Shown: one piece after another, positions 48,252-56,718 of the stretch
How the letters are laid out: every line of letters begins with the position of its first letter
Position numbering within the stretch: the stretch's first letter is position 1
Assembly (NCBI GenBank): GCA_965198875.1
Contig: CBDAPU010000001.1
Location: 1,736,001 to 1,800,000, forward strand
DNA length: 64,000 nucleotides
Source: CBDAPU01 sp965198875
GTDB lineage: Bacteria; Pseudomonadota; Gammaproteobacteria; Eutrophobiales; Eutrophobiaceae
Direction: 5' to 3'
The notes under the pieces: model-generated
Told to the model about the DNA's origin: nothing
The model's input: only the letters and a program-made list of their open reading frames with translations
Database searches by the model: none
Position numbers and translations under genes: made by a program

Positions 48252-48271
48252 TTGTTATAATACTATAACTT
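48252..48271. promoter_or_regulatory. Palindromic operator upstream of the NicO-type gene and the divergent operon
   Basis: TTGTTATA-ATAC-TATAACTT fits the cluster consensus with the central 16 bp (GTTATA-N4-TATAAC) perfect. It lies 53 bp before the permease start and about 70 bp before the leftward operon. Confidence 0.75.
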
Positions 48272-48323
48272 TAGTACAATTTTGCCTGATTATCATTAAC
48301 GCCCCGTAGCTGACTGTTTAACT

Positions 48324-49034
48324 ATGCCAATAACCCCGGAGATAGCAGCGCTTCTTCTCACGGCAGTCGGGATCGGTGTGCTCCATACCTTGATCGGGCC
48401 GGATCATTATTTGCCCATAGCGGCATTGGCGAGGTCGAAATCATGGACATTGTCAACGACATTATCCATGACCGTCATATTTGCATTGGCGCACACCGCA
48501 GGTTCAGTACTGCTAGGCGCCCTGGGAATAGCGCTGGGTTATAGCCTGGAGTTAATCCATGTGATTGAGGCAGGCCGTGGCGCCGTAGCCGGCTATGTGT
48601 TGGCGGGGGCGGGTATCGCTTACCTGATTTATAGCATCCGGGCTCTGCGCCGGGGAAAACCGCATGTGCACGAACACACCCATGCCGATGGCACTATGCA
48701 CAGCCATCCCCATTCTCATCATGGCCAGCATATACATGTACATCCATCCAGGGCCGGCATACCCTCTTATCTGCTGTTGATGATTTTTATATTAGGCCCT
48801 TGCGAGGCATTAATCCCGGTGTTGATGTATCCGGCCAGTCAGCAAAATGCTGTTGGGGTGATCCTGGTGGTATTGGCTTTTATCCTGGCAACATCGCTAA
48901 CGATGCTGATCCTGGTATCCCTGACTTATCTGGGATCAACAACACTCAGTGATGTTCATATAGAGAAATATGCCGGGATCGGTTTTGGGGCGGCGCTGGG
49001 TTTGAGTGGTGTTTTTGTGCTCTCCGGGCTTTAG
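48324..49034 (+). CDS. NicO/UreH-type metal permease with a His-rich loop
   Basis: The 236-residue membrane protein has about six helices. The first helix carries GVLHTLIGPDHYLPIAALAR, the H...DH signature of nickel/cobalt permeases (NicO/UreH-like). The cytoplasmic loop has about 12 His (PHVHEHTHADG, then HSHPHSHHGQHIHVH). It probably moves Ni or Co. It is in the operator regulon of the catabolic cluster, which suggests that a pathway enzyme uses such a metal. It ends 2 bp before the convergent ligase gene. Confidence 0.85.
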   Translation: MPITPEIAALLLTAVGIGVLHTLIGPDHYLPIAALARSKSWTLSTTLSMTVIFALAHTAGSVLLGALGIALGYSLELIHVIEAGRGAVAGYVLAGAGIAYLIYSIRALRRGKPHVHEHTHADGTMHSHPHSHHGQHIHVHPSRAGIPSYLLLMIFILGPCEALIPVLMYPASQQNAVGVILVVLAFILATSLTMLILVSLTYLGSTTLSDVHIEKYAGIGFGAALGLSGVFVLSGL

Positions 49035-49036
49035 CG

Positions 49037-50482
49037 CTATTGGGACAACAATGTCAGCAACCTCTCTTTATCCAGTTTACCGGAGGGTTTTTTGGGCAGG
49101 TTGTCGGTCAACAGGTAACGGGACGGGACTTTATACGGGGCCAGGTTATTTTTGCAGTGTTGATCCAGTATCGCCTCTGCAACCGGTTCATCGCAGACAA
49201 TGCATGCAACAACCGTCTCGCCGTATTTTTTAGATGGCTCGCCAAGCACGGCGACTTCCCTGATAGATGCGATCTGTATCAGTATGGCCTCAATTTCTGC
49301 CGGATATATGTTCACCCCACCACGATTGATGATGTCTTTATCACGACCGCGCAGGACAACATGACCGCTATCGAGTATGCAGGCCAGGTCGCCGGGATAA
49401 AACCAGCCTTCTTTATCAACTGGTTCCGGTTTTCCATCGCTATCGATAAAACGGGCGGCGACCCCGGGGCCTCGATACCGCAGACGCCCTGTCTCCCCGG
49501 GCTTCATTTGTGCATGATTGTCATCGACAATCTGTACTTCAGTTTTGTATGCTGGACGTCCCACTGTGTGGGCGTAGTCAGGAAACTCATCGGTATCAAG
49601 CACGGAGATCCCGCCGCCTTCACTTGAGGCATAATAAGCAATGAGATGCGGGTTTATCTTCTCCCGGATCGCCACAGCTTCATGCGGATAAAGCGCCGCG
49701 CCACTGATGAGTAACTTTTTCAGTGTTGGCAGCAGTAATGTATTTTCATAAAGCGGCAGAAGCCCGCGTAATTGAGTGGGCACGAGAAAGGTGGCGGTTG
49801 CCTCTGAATGGTTAATGGCCGCTATCAGTTGTTGTGGTTTATGGGGAGGCGGATCAAGAATCACAGTCGCGCCGGCGGCCAGAAAAGCCATAGCGAAAGA
49901 ACGACCGGCGCCAAAGTAAAGTGGCGTTAGTCCAATAAATCGATCCTGCGAATTAAAACCCATCGTTTTCCATTGGCTCACAAACCGTTGATACATGTGC
50001 TCATGGGTGAGTAATGCGCCTTTGGGTTTTCCCGTGGTGCCGGATGATAAGGAGATCAGCAAGGGGAGATCTGTGTCGTCGGGCATGGGTGGTGGCTTCG
50101 CATCACGTCTGAACCAGGCGTCACTCAGTGTCAGTGATTGATGTTGTCCCAGTGATCCTTCATGCTCTTCGACGATGATCCGTTTCGCCTGAAATGCCGA
50201 TGCGACAGCGATTTTCTCAGGTACGCTCCAGCGGTGATCGAGAGGCAGGATAACAGCACCGAGACGGGCAATAGCGTAATGTAAAATTAAATGGGACGGA
50301 TGTTCTTTTAATGCAAGCCCTATGCGATCCCCCGGTGTTATGCCCTGGCTATGAAGATGTCCGGCACAGGACTCTATCCATTGCCACAGCTCGGCGTAGT
50401 CCAGCCGCTGCCCATGGCATTCTACGGCGGTTTTATCAGGCTCGGCAGTGGCGTAACCTTGAAGAATGGAAGCCAGGTTCAT
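49037..50482 (-). CDS. AMP-dependent acyl-CoA synthetase (ANL superfamily)
   Basis: The 481-residue protein has the AMP-binding loop LISLSSGTTGKPKGALLTHE, the motif YYASSEGGG in place of YGxTE, WFYPGDLACI, and the C-terminal catalytic Lys in PSGKLDKERL. It activates a carboxylic acid as an adenylate and transfers it to CoA; the acid is unknown. It lies 12 bp after the amidohydrolase gene on the same strand, so they form a two-gene operon. Confidence 0.95.
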   Translation of the reverse strand: MNLASILQGYATAEPDKTAVECHGQRLDYAELWQWIESCAGHLHSQGITPGDRIGLALKEHPSHLILHYAIARLGAVILPLDHRWSVPEKIAVASAFQAKRIIVEEHEGSLGQHQSLTLSDAWFRRDAKPPPMPDDTDLPLLISLSSGTTGKPKGALLTHEHMYQRFVSQWKTMGFNSQDRFIGLTPLYFGAGRSFAMAFLAAGATVILDPPPHKPQQLIAAINHSEATATFLVPTQLRGLLPLYENTLLLPTLKKLLISGAALYPHEAVAIREKINPHLIAYYASSEGGGISVLDTDEFPDYAHTVGRPAYKTEVQIVDDNHAQMKPGETGRLRYRGPGVAARFIDSDGKPEPVDKEGWFYPGDLACILDSGHVVLRGRDKDIINRGGVNIYPAEIEAILIQIASIREVAVLGEPSKKYGETVVACIVCDEPVAEAILDQHCKNNLAPYKVPSRYLLTDNLPKKPSGKLDKERLLTLLSQ

Positions 50483-50494
50483 TGCCGATAAGCA

Positions 50495-51358
50495 TTACTT
50501 CAGATTGTAGATGCGCTGGACGTTATCGCGCAGGAGTTTTTGCATGACCTGCGGTTTTAAATCGAGGGCCTCGATCTCGGCCATTGTCCGTTTGAAATCA
50601 AGCACTGGGAAGTCTGTGCCAAAGAGGACTTTATCCTGACCATAGCTGTTCAAATACCTGATGAAACTTTCCGGCCAGTATTTCGGGCTATGGGCATCGG
50701 AGCCGATATACACGTTTTCATGTTTCCAGGCCATGGCGATCATCTCATCAACCCAGGGTATACCGACATGTATGCCGATAATTTTCAATTCAGGAAAATC
50801 ACAGGCAACGGCGTCCAGAGTGATCGGTTGACCGACACTCCTGCACGGAAACTCTTTCGCATACACCATGGATTGCCCCACCTGCATTTGAATGGGGATC
50901 TCCAGCTCACAACATTTACTGTAGAAGGGATAATACTTTGCATGGTCCGGCGCCAGCTCAAACCAGTGCGGATAGAGATGGGCGCCGATAAACCCCATAT
51001 TTTTTACCGCATCTTCCAGTTCTCTCACGCCTTCCATGCCCATAAACGGATCAATACCGATTAAAGCGGAAAAATGCTCAGGATATTTGTCTACCGCATC
51101 CGCAACGATGCTGGCTGGCATATGATAACAACCGGGTAAACCGGGCCGGCCGGTTTTAGCGGCAATTAAAAAAGCATGTTCAATATTTGCTCCCTGCATC
51201 CGCTCGATCATTCTCTCCAGTGAAAGCCCCCTCATCAGCGCATCATCGGCTTTCATTTTCCCCACAAAAAAATCAGCGCCCCAGCCAGGGCGAACGGACA
51301 ATGCCTCTGCTGTCCAGATGTTGACGACAGCATCTATTGCCTTGATGGCGCTGCTCAC
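50495..51358 (-). CDS. Amidohydrolase-2 family TIM-barrel protein (ACMSD-like)
   Basis: The 287-residue protein has the late motifs of amidohydrolase-2 enzymes: IGAHLYPHWFELAPDH, LKIIGIHVGIPWVDEM (metal His) and VLFGTDFPVLDF (metal or acid Asp). The N-terminal HxH metal site is not conserved: IDAVVNIWTAEA has Val and Asn where His residues are expected. Related enzymes are decarboxylases or hydrolases of ring-cleavage products. The partial metal site makes activity uncertain. It is co-transcribed with the acyl-CoA synthetase. Confidence 0.88.
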   Translation of the reverse strand: MSSAIKAIDAVVNIWTAEALSVRPGWGADFFVGKMKADDALMRGLSLERMIERMQGANIEHAFLIAAKTGRPGLPGCYHMPASIVADAVDKYPEHFSALIGIDPFMGMEGVRELEDAVKNMGFIGAHLYPHWFELAPDHAKYYPFYSKCCELEIPIQMQVGQSMVYAKEFPCRSVGQPITLDAVACDFPELKIIGIHVGIPWVDEMIAMAWKHENVYIGSDAHSPKYWPESFIRYLNSYGQDKVLFGTDFPVLDFKRTMAEIEALDLKPQVMQKLLRDNVQRIYNLK

Positions 51359-51788
51359 ATGTATCTCCGTTTTTTATATTGGATGGATGATCAGTTTTAT
51401 AAAGCAATCAGCGAGGATTTGCCAGCAGTTCTTTAACATCGCCGCACATTGTGTTAATGCAATAATATCAATGACGGCGCTGGCACAAAGCGCACTGTTA
51501 AAAGCCCGATCAACATCCGCCATAAAACATGACACGTTGTAATCCTGTCCCGGTGGTCTTGCGGCCAGGGAGATCAGGAAACAGGGTGGCGATAAGAATA
51601 ACGAAGGCAAGTGTCGTGAGAAACAGCTCTATACGGTCGAGGCAAAACGGCGCTCGTTCTGCGATTTATCTCGCCATTGATATTATTTAATATTCTAAGG
51701 CGAGGATCTCTCTTAATTACCATGAAATGAATGCTATAACAAAAAGACAAGTCGCTTTTTACGTTCTATAAAACCTGGAGACAGATGC
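51359..51788. other. Intergenic region between divergent amidohydrolase and VOC genes
   Basis: No confident gene. A minus-strand frame (51374-51535 and a shifted one upstream) has one hydrophobic stretch (LFLTTLAFVILIATLF) and could be a decayed small membrane protein. Half an operator (ATGCTATA at 51731-51738) lies before the VOC start, with no matching second half. Confidence 0.35.
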
Positions 51789-52682
51789 TTGAGTTTATTA
51801 AACAACATTACTATGGTGACCATAAGCTGTGCTGATATAAAAGCAAGTCGGGAAGCGTACTGCCGTCATTTGTATTATGAAGTGCTTGGAGAGGGCCGGA
51901 TCAGCGCCGAATTAGCGAAGGCCTGGAGGCGGGCGGAGATGGCCGGTAGAGAGTATGTTTTGCTCTCCCCCGAAGCAGACGGACAACATCTGCTCAGATT
52001 GGTACAGCTTGTCGCCCCCTTCGATTACAAACCGTTTACGACCTTTGGCTGGAATGCCATAGAGATTGCCGTTGAAAATGTAGATGGGTTAGCCGCCAGC
52101 CTGAAGGGCTCGCCATTTGAAATAATTGGCCCGCCCGATGATTTATCATTCACCAATATGATCCGTGCCTGTCAGGTGATGGGGCCATCGAAGGAGGTGT
52201 TGTATTTAACCGAGATTAAGGGTGAGGCGCCGGGTTTTGATCTCCCCCGGATAACCCGCAAGGTGGGTCATTGTTTTGTCGTGATCCTGGGCTCAGCCAA
52301 TATAAGCGCGACGATAGATTTTTATCATGACAACATGGCGGTGGAGACCTCACCAGTGATGGATGCACGATTAACGGTCTTATCTGGCGCATCGGGTTTA
52401 CCACGGGAGCACCGGCATAAAATTTCTGCGCTTGTATTAAGCCCGGGCTATCTGCTGGAAGTCGATCAGTTTCCTGAAACAACAACACGCCGGGGATCTC
52501 TGCCTGGGCAACTTGTTCCCGGGGTCTCTATGATCACCTTTGCAGTGGATGACATTCGTCCTATTTCACAAGGCTTATCTGAATTGGCGATAACCTGTGA
52601 TGAGGCGCCATACGCAGGTTCTCGAGTGGCGACACTGGTCGGCCCGGATGATGAACACATTGAGCTAATAGAGGCCAGCTAG
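51789..52682 (+). CDS. Two-domain VOC (glyoxalase/extradiol-dioxygenase-fold) protein
   Basis: The 297-residue protein consists of two VOC modules. The first begins NNITMVTISCADIKASREAY, the second KVGHCFVVILGSANISATID. It ends VGPDDEHIELIEAS with a metal-type Glu. The TTG start is chosen because GGAG precedes it by about 8 bases and the first strand begins there. Members may be dioxygenases, isomerases or lyases on vicinal-oxygen substrates. A degenerate paralogue is at 28.3-28.7 kb. Confidence 0.85.
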   Translation: MSLLNNITMVTISCADIKASREAYCRHLYYEVLGEGRISAELAKAWRRAEMAGREYVLLSPEADGQHLLRLVQLVAPFDYKPFTTFGWNAIEIAVENVDGLAASLKGSPFEIIGPPDDLSFTNMIRACQVMGPSKEVLYLTEIKGEAPGFDLPRITRKVGHCFVVILGSANISATIDFYHDNMAVETSPVMDARLTVLSGASGLPREHRHKISALVLSPGYLLEVDQFPETTTRRGSLPGQLVPGVSMITFAVDDIRPISQGLSELAITCDEAPYAGSRVATLVGPDDEHIELIEAS

Positions 52683-52891
52683 TCGCATTATGATCAAGCC
52701 CTGCAATGTACCGATTCGAACCGGGGTGTAACAATCTCCGCAATGATTGTTTCCTCTGTAAAACCCGGCATGGGTTGGTATAGCGGGAAAACACCCGGCA
52801 GTGAACAGGGGCGTAAAATATCGTATGATCACTTGATGAAAACAACACGCCGGTTCACACTAACGACCATCAAAAGACTGTGAGGACAGCC

Positions 52892-53758
52892 ATGAAAAAA
52901 ATGATATTGCCCATTAGCGTCTTAGTGTTTTCTCAACTGTTTCTAATGGATGTATACGCAGAAGGGGCTGACGGCAAACGTCTTGCCTCTGTGCTGGAGA
53001 GACAACCGCAGGATACGAAAGCGAGGTATCCATACCGCCATCCACAGGAAACACTGACGTTTTTTGGTATCGCCCCGGGGATGAGTGTTGTGGAAGTCCT
53101 GCCGGGTCGTGTTGGCTGGTATTCAAAAATCCTGATGTCTTATCTGGGTAAAAATGGGGCCTTGATTGGCGCAGATTATTCACTCGACATGTACCCAAAG
53201 TTCAGTTTTGCTACCCCTGAAATGCTGGAAGAGAAGAAAACCTGGACAACAACATGGACGGATGAAGCAAAAACATGGCGTGATCATGACGGCGCCCAGG
53301 TGTCGGCATTTGTATTGGGATCAATGCCGGATAAGCTGAAAGGCACAGCCGATGCCGTGCTGTTTATTCGTGCGTTGCATAACCTTAATCGTTTTGAGGT
53401 CGATGGCGGTTTTCTCACTGACGCCCTGAAAGACGCCCATGATGTTTTAAGGCCGGGTGGTATGCTTGGGGTAGTACAGCACCAGGCGCCGGATAACATG
53501 GCGGACGCCTGGGCAGACGGATCGAAAGGCTACCTGAAAAAAGGCTATCTCATAACAAGCATTGAACAAGCCGGCTTTGACTATGTCGCCGAGAGTGATA
53601 TCAATGCGAATGATAAAGACCGGCCAGGTGAGCAGGATGTGGTCTGGCGTTTGCCGCCCTCATTTGCTACGAGTAGAGATAACCCTGAGCTGAAAGCGAC
53701 GTATACGGTGATCGGTGAGTCTAACCGCATGACTTTGAAGTTTAGAAAGCCAGAGTAA
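52892..53758 (+). CDS. Exported SAM-methyltransferase-fold protein
   Basis: The 288-residue protein starts at ATG 52892 (GAGGA just upstream) with a signal peptide, MKKMILPISVLVFSQLFLMD ending AEG. The mature part has a methyltransferase-like core: FFGIAPGMSVVEVLPGRVGW (motif I degenerate, VEVLPGRVG) and DAHDVLRPGGMLGVVQHQAP. Proteins of this exported group are common in marine and sphingomonad-like bacteria and their role is not established, since SAM is absent from the periplasm. It is convergent with the HMG-CoA-lyase-like gene. Confidence 0.8.
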   Translation: MKKMILPISVLVFSQLFLMDVYAEGADGKRLASVLERQPQDTKARYPYRHPQETLTFFGIAPGMSVVEVLPGRVGWYSKILMSYLGKNGALIGADYSLDMYPKFSFATPEMLEEKKTWTTTWTDEAKTWRDHDGAQVSAFVLGSMPDKLKGTADAVLFIRALHNLNRFEVDGGFLTDALKDAHDVLRPGGMLGVVQHQAPDNMADAWADGSKGYLKKGYLITSIEQAGFDYVAESDINANDKDRPGEQDVVWRLPPSFATSRDNPELKATYTVIGESNRMTLKFRKPE

Positions 53759-53800
53759 TTGGTTATATCCAGATAAGCCCCCACTTAAATCAGCGTTTGC

Positions 53801-54733
53801 CTAACTACTTTGCGTAAAACCTTTGGGCAGTCCGGCATGGGCGGTAAAACCGTATAGGGGTTCATCGGGCAATGCCTTTTGGATAATCTCCCTGATTGGG
53901 AGTAGCTTGTTTAAGGCGATGCCGGTTTTAAGGCCCATGGCCTCCAGCATAAAGACCAGGTCTTCCGTGACGATATTACCACTGGCGCCGGGCGCAAAGG
54001 GGCAACCGCCCAGACCACCTAATGAGCTGTCTATGGTGGTGATCCCACATTCCAGGGCAGCGATGACGTTCGCCAGGCCAAGCCCCCGTGTATTGTGTAG
54101 ATGGATCCCGGTTAAACTCTCATCGCCAACGGCATTTTTAATCATCTTGATTAGGCGTTTTACCTGGGCCGGATTGGCATAACCGCTGGTATCGGACAGG
54201 CCAACTTCATCACAACCGGATTGCATGAGTTTCTCAGCGAACCGGGCCACTTTATTCTCATCGATCCTGCCTTCCAGGGTACACCCAAACGCCGTTGACA
54301 AACTCACCTCAAAATGCGGGCGTTGATCGTCCGCTTGTTGTTTGATTAGCTGGTTGATGCGTTGTATCTCAGTCATCATCTCATCGTGGGTTTTACGTAC
54401 ATTTTTCAGGCTGTGTGTCTCGCTCACGGAGAAAGGAATGGATAGCTTATGGGCCCCGGACTGGATGGCACGTTCAGCCCCTTTTAAGTTTGGCGCCAAT
54501 ACAGCGACAGTCAGCCCCTCAATCTGTTTGGCGAATGTCACGAGCTCGGCTGTATCTGCAAGCTGAGGTAAAATCTTTGCCGGCACGAATGAGCCGACCT
54601 CAATCTCATTGACGCCGGCAGCGGCCTCAGCGGCGATCCATTCCTGCTTTACCCGGGTCGGCATGATTGAGGCGGTATTTTGCAGGCCATCCCGAAGCCC
54701 GACCTCACTGATCAAAACATCAACCTCACCCAT
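53801..54733 (-). CDS. HMG-CoA-lyase-family enzyme
   Basis: The 310-residue DRE-TIM metallolyase contains SEVGLRDGLQN (metal Asp and catalytic Arg), GIHLHNTRGLGLAN (metal His pair) and GGLGGCPFAPGASGN with the active-site Cys. Enzymes of the family cleave 3-hydroxy-3-methylglutaryl-CoA or related 3-hydroxyacyl-CoAs, such as citramalyl-CoA or dimethylmalyl-CoA. Next to a CoA-transferase and an LeuCD-like hydratase, a role as the final C-C cleaving step of the pathway is likely, rather than leucine degradation (inference). Confidence 0.92.
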   Translation of the reverse strand: MGEVDVLISEVGLRDGLQNTASIMPTRVKQEWIAAEAAAGVNEIEVGSFVPAKILPQLADTAELVTFAKQIEGLTVAVLAPNLKGAERAIQSGAHKLSIPFSVSETHSLKNVRKTHDEMMTEIQRINQLIKQQADDQRPHFEVSLSTAFGCTLEGRIDENKVARFAEKLMQSGCDEVGLSDTSGYANPAQVKRLIKMIKNAVGDESLTGIHLHNTRGLGLANVIAALECGITTIDSSLGGLGGCPFAPGASGNIVTEDLVFMLEAMGLKTGIALNKLLPIREIIQKALPDEPLYGFTAHAGLPKGFTQSS

Positions 54734-54797
54734 AACACCTCACCCATCATGTTGCTCAAATAAAGAAGAACTCAGGCAGCGCCCATTTCCCATTTAA

Positions 54798-54817
54798 TTG
54801 TTATAATTATATAACAA
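54798..54817. promoter_or_regulatory. Palindromic operator between the lyase and CoA-transferase genes
   Basis: TTGTTATAATTATATAACAA is a perfect 20-bp palindrome with an ATTA centre. It lies 65 bp before the lyase start and 76 bp before the CoA-transferase start, so it serves both divergent genes. Confidence 0.85.
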
Positions 54818-54892
54818 TTTAGCCGAAAAACACGAATAGAGCGCACATGACACTGATAAAATAAGGACTTATCAAACACAGGTGAACGACAT

Positions 54893-56080
54893 ATGACGAA
54901 CCAGGCATTACCCCTTTCAGGGATCAGGGCAATCGAATTCTCCCATATGGTGATGGGGCCGAGTTGCGGTCTGCTGCTGGCCGATCTGGGCGCTGATGTG
55001 ATCAAGGTTGAACCCTTGACTGGCGATAACACACGGCGGCTCGGCGGCTCAGGCGCCGGATACTTTTCCATGTATAACCGAAACAAACGCAGTATCTGTC
55101 TCGATCTGAAATCAGGGCAAGGTCACGCTATCGCCAAACGCCTGGTCGATGAGGCCGATGTATTGATTGAAAATTTCCGCCCCGGGGCAATGGATAAACT
55201 GGGCTACAGCTATGACGCCTTATCAAAGGACAATGCAGAGTTGATCTATTGCTCCGCCCGTGGATTTTTATCCGGGCCCTATGAGCATCGCACGGCGCTG
55301 GATGAGGTCGCACAAATGATGGGTGGGCTGGCTTATATGACGGGTCCGCCTGGACAACCCTTACGTGCGGGGGCGTCCGTCATTGATGTGCTGGGGGGCA
55401 TGTTTGGTGTGATCGGGATTTTGTCCGCCCTTGAGATGCGGCGGCGAACGGGTAGAGGTCAACGGGTGAACAGCGCTTTGTTTGAAAGCACGGCATTTCT
55501 GGTCGGCCAGCATATGGCGCAGTTTGCCGTTACTGGTGAGCCGGCACGGCCAATGCCGGTGCGTATATCGGCATGGGCCGTTTATGATGTCTTCAATACC
55601 AAAAATGATGAGCAGGTGTTTGTCGCCGTGGTCAGCGACACGCAGTGGCAAACATTCTGTCGGCATTTCTCTTTAATCGATTTTCAAAAAGAGGAGAGTT
55701 TTAACACAAATGCCGAGCGGGTTGCACAGCGGGAGAGGATTATCCCCCGTGTGCAGGGGCTCTTTGAAACATTTACTAAAGATGAGCTGATGTCCAGTCT
55801 GGAGCAGTGTGGATTGCCTTTCGCACCCATTTCCAAACCCGAGGACTTGTTTGATGACCCGCATTTACTGGCGTCAGGCGGATTGTTGAATATCAATACT
55901 ATGAGAGGAGGGCAAACCCAGTTACCGGCGCTCCCCTTGCAGATGGACGGGAAGCGTTTCGGCGTCAGATGCAATGTGCCGAGACAGGGTGAGCATAGCC
56001 GAGAGGTGTTGCATGAACTTGGCTTTAACGATGCTGAAATAGACAGCCTGGTTGAGAAGAATGTCGTGATGTCTGAGTGA
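54893..56080 (+). CDS. CaiB/BaiF family (class III) CoA-transferase
   Basis: The 395-residue protein begins PLSGIRAIEFSHMVMGPSCG and has LLLADLGADVIKVEPLTGDN, RNKRSICLDLKSGQG and the catalytic Asp in EHRTALDEVAQMMGG. Class III transferases move CoA between carboxylic acids without a free intermediate, for example succinyl-CoA to (R)-citramalate or benzylsuccinate. It probably activates the hydroxy-diacid made by the LeuCD-like hydratase for cleavage by the lyase (inference). It ends 1 bp before the end of the convergent leuD-like gene. Confidence 0.95.
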   Translation: MTNQALPLSGIRAIEFSHMVMGPSCGLLLADLGADVIKVEPLTGDNTRRLGGSGAGYFSMYNRNKRSICLDLKSGQGHAIAKRLVDEADVLIENFRPGAMDKLGYSYDALSKDNAELIYCSARGFLSGPYEHRTALDEVAQMMGGLAYMTGPPGQPLRAGASVIDVLGGMFGVIGILSALEMRRRTGRGQRVNSALFESTAFLVGQHMAQFAVTGEPARPMPVRISAWAVYDVFNTKNDEQVFVAVVSDTQWQTFCRHFSLIDFQKEESFNTNAERVAQRERIIPRVQGLFETFTKDELMSSLEQCGLPFAPISKPEDLFDDPHLLASGGLLNINTMRGGQTQLPALPLQMDGKRFGVRCNVPRQGEHSREVLHELGFNDAEIDSLVEKNVVMSE

Positions 56081-56710
56081 CTACAGGTAAGCCCAGCTAC
56101 GTTGTTGTTTGTCCCTGCACTGGAACCTTTCTATCTCATCGATGTGTTTTAAGGTCATATCGATGCAGTCCAAACCTTGCAGCAGCATCTCTTTATGCAG
56201 GGGCTCAATATCGAAATGAAACCCATCCCCGGCAGGGTGACTTACCGTCGTATTCACCAGGTTGATGTTGATGTGATTCACTGCGGGCTCTTCCATGCAG
56301 TACTCAGCCAGCTCGGTAATACTCTCCTCGGGTAATTCGACAGGCAACAAACCGTTACGTATCGCATTGTTGTAGAAGATGGCGCCGAAGCTGGGGGCAA
56401 TGATCACCCTGAAACCATATTCGGTTAATGCCCAGACCGCATGCTCCCTGGAAGAGCCACATCCAAAATTACGGCCGGTTAGCAAAATACTGGCGCCGAG
56501 GTGCTCCGGTTTGTTGAGGATAAAGTCAGGATTATCCCCCTGCTTTTCATTATGCTTGTCATAGCGATATCGCCAACCCGCAAACAGCCCCTTACCCAGG
56601 CCCTGTTTTGATACCCGTTTCATTTCCGTTGATGGAATAATGGTGTCGGTATCAATATTGATCCGCAGTAAAGGTGCGGCAATGCCACTGTGGTGGGTCA
56701 ATGCTTTCAT
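56081..56710 (-). CDS. LeuD-like hydratase/dehydratase small subunit
   Basis: The 209-residue swivel-domain protein has NIDTDTIIPSTEMKRVSKQG and LTGRNFGCGSSREHAVWALT, the substrate-binding loop of LeuD. It forms an aconitase-type enzyme with the large subunit encoded 8 bp upstream. In leucine synthesis this is 3-isopropylmalate dehydratase. No leuA or leuB is nearby, so a catabolic paralogue such as a citraconate or dimethylmaleate hydratase fits the context better. Confidence 0.9.
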   Translation of the reverse strand: MKALTHHSGIAAPLLRINIDTDTIIPSTEMKRVSKQGLGKGLFAGWRYRYDKHNEKQGDNPDFILNKPEHLGASILLTGRNFGCGSSREHAVWALTEYGFRVIIAPSFGAIFYNNAIRNGLLPVELPEESITELAEYCMEEPAVNHININLVNTTVSHPAGDGFHFDIEPLHKEMLLQGLDCIDMTLKHIDEIERFQCRDKQQRSWAYL

Positions 56711-56718
56711 GCTATCTG

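Noticed and set aside
51731..51738. ATGCTATA before the VOC gene as an operator
   Set aside because: Only one half-site is present; the second half does not match.
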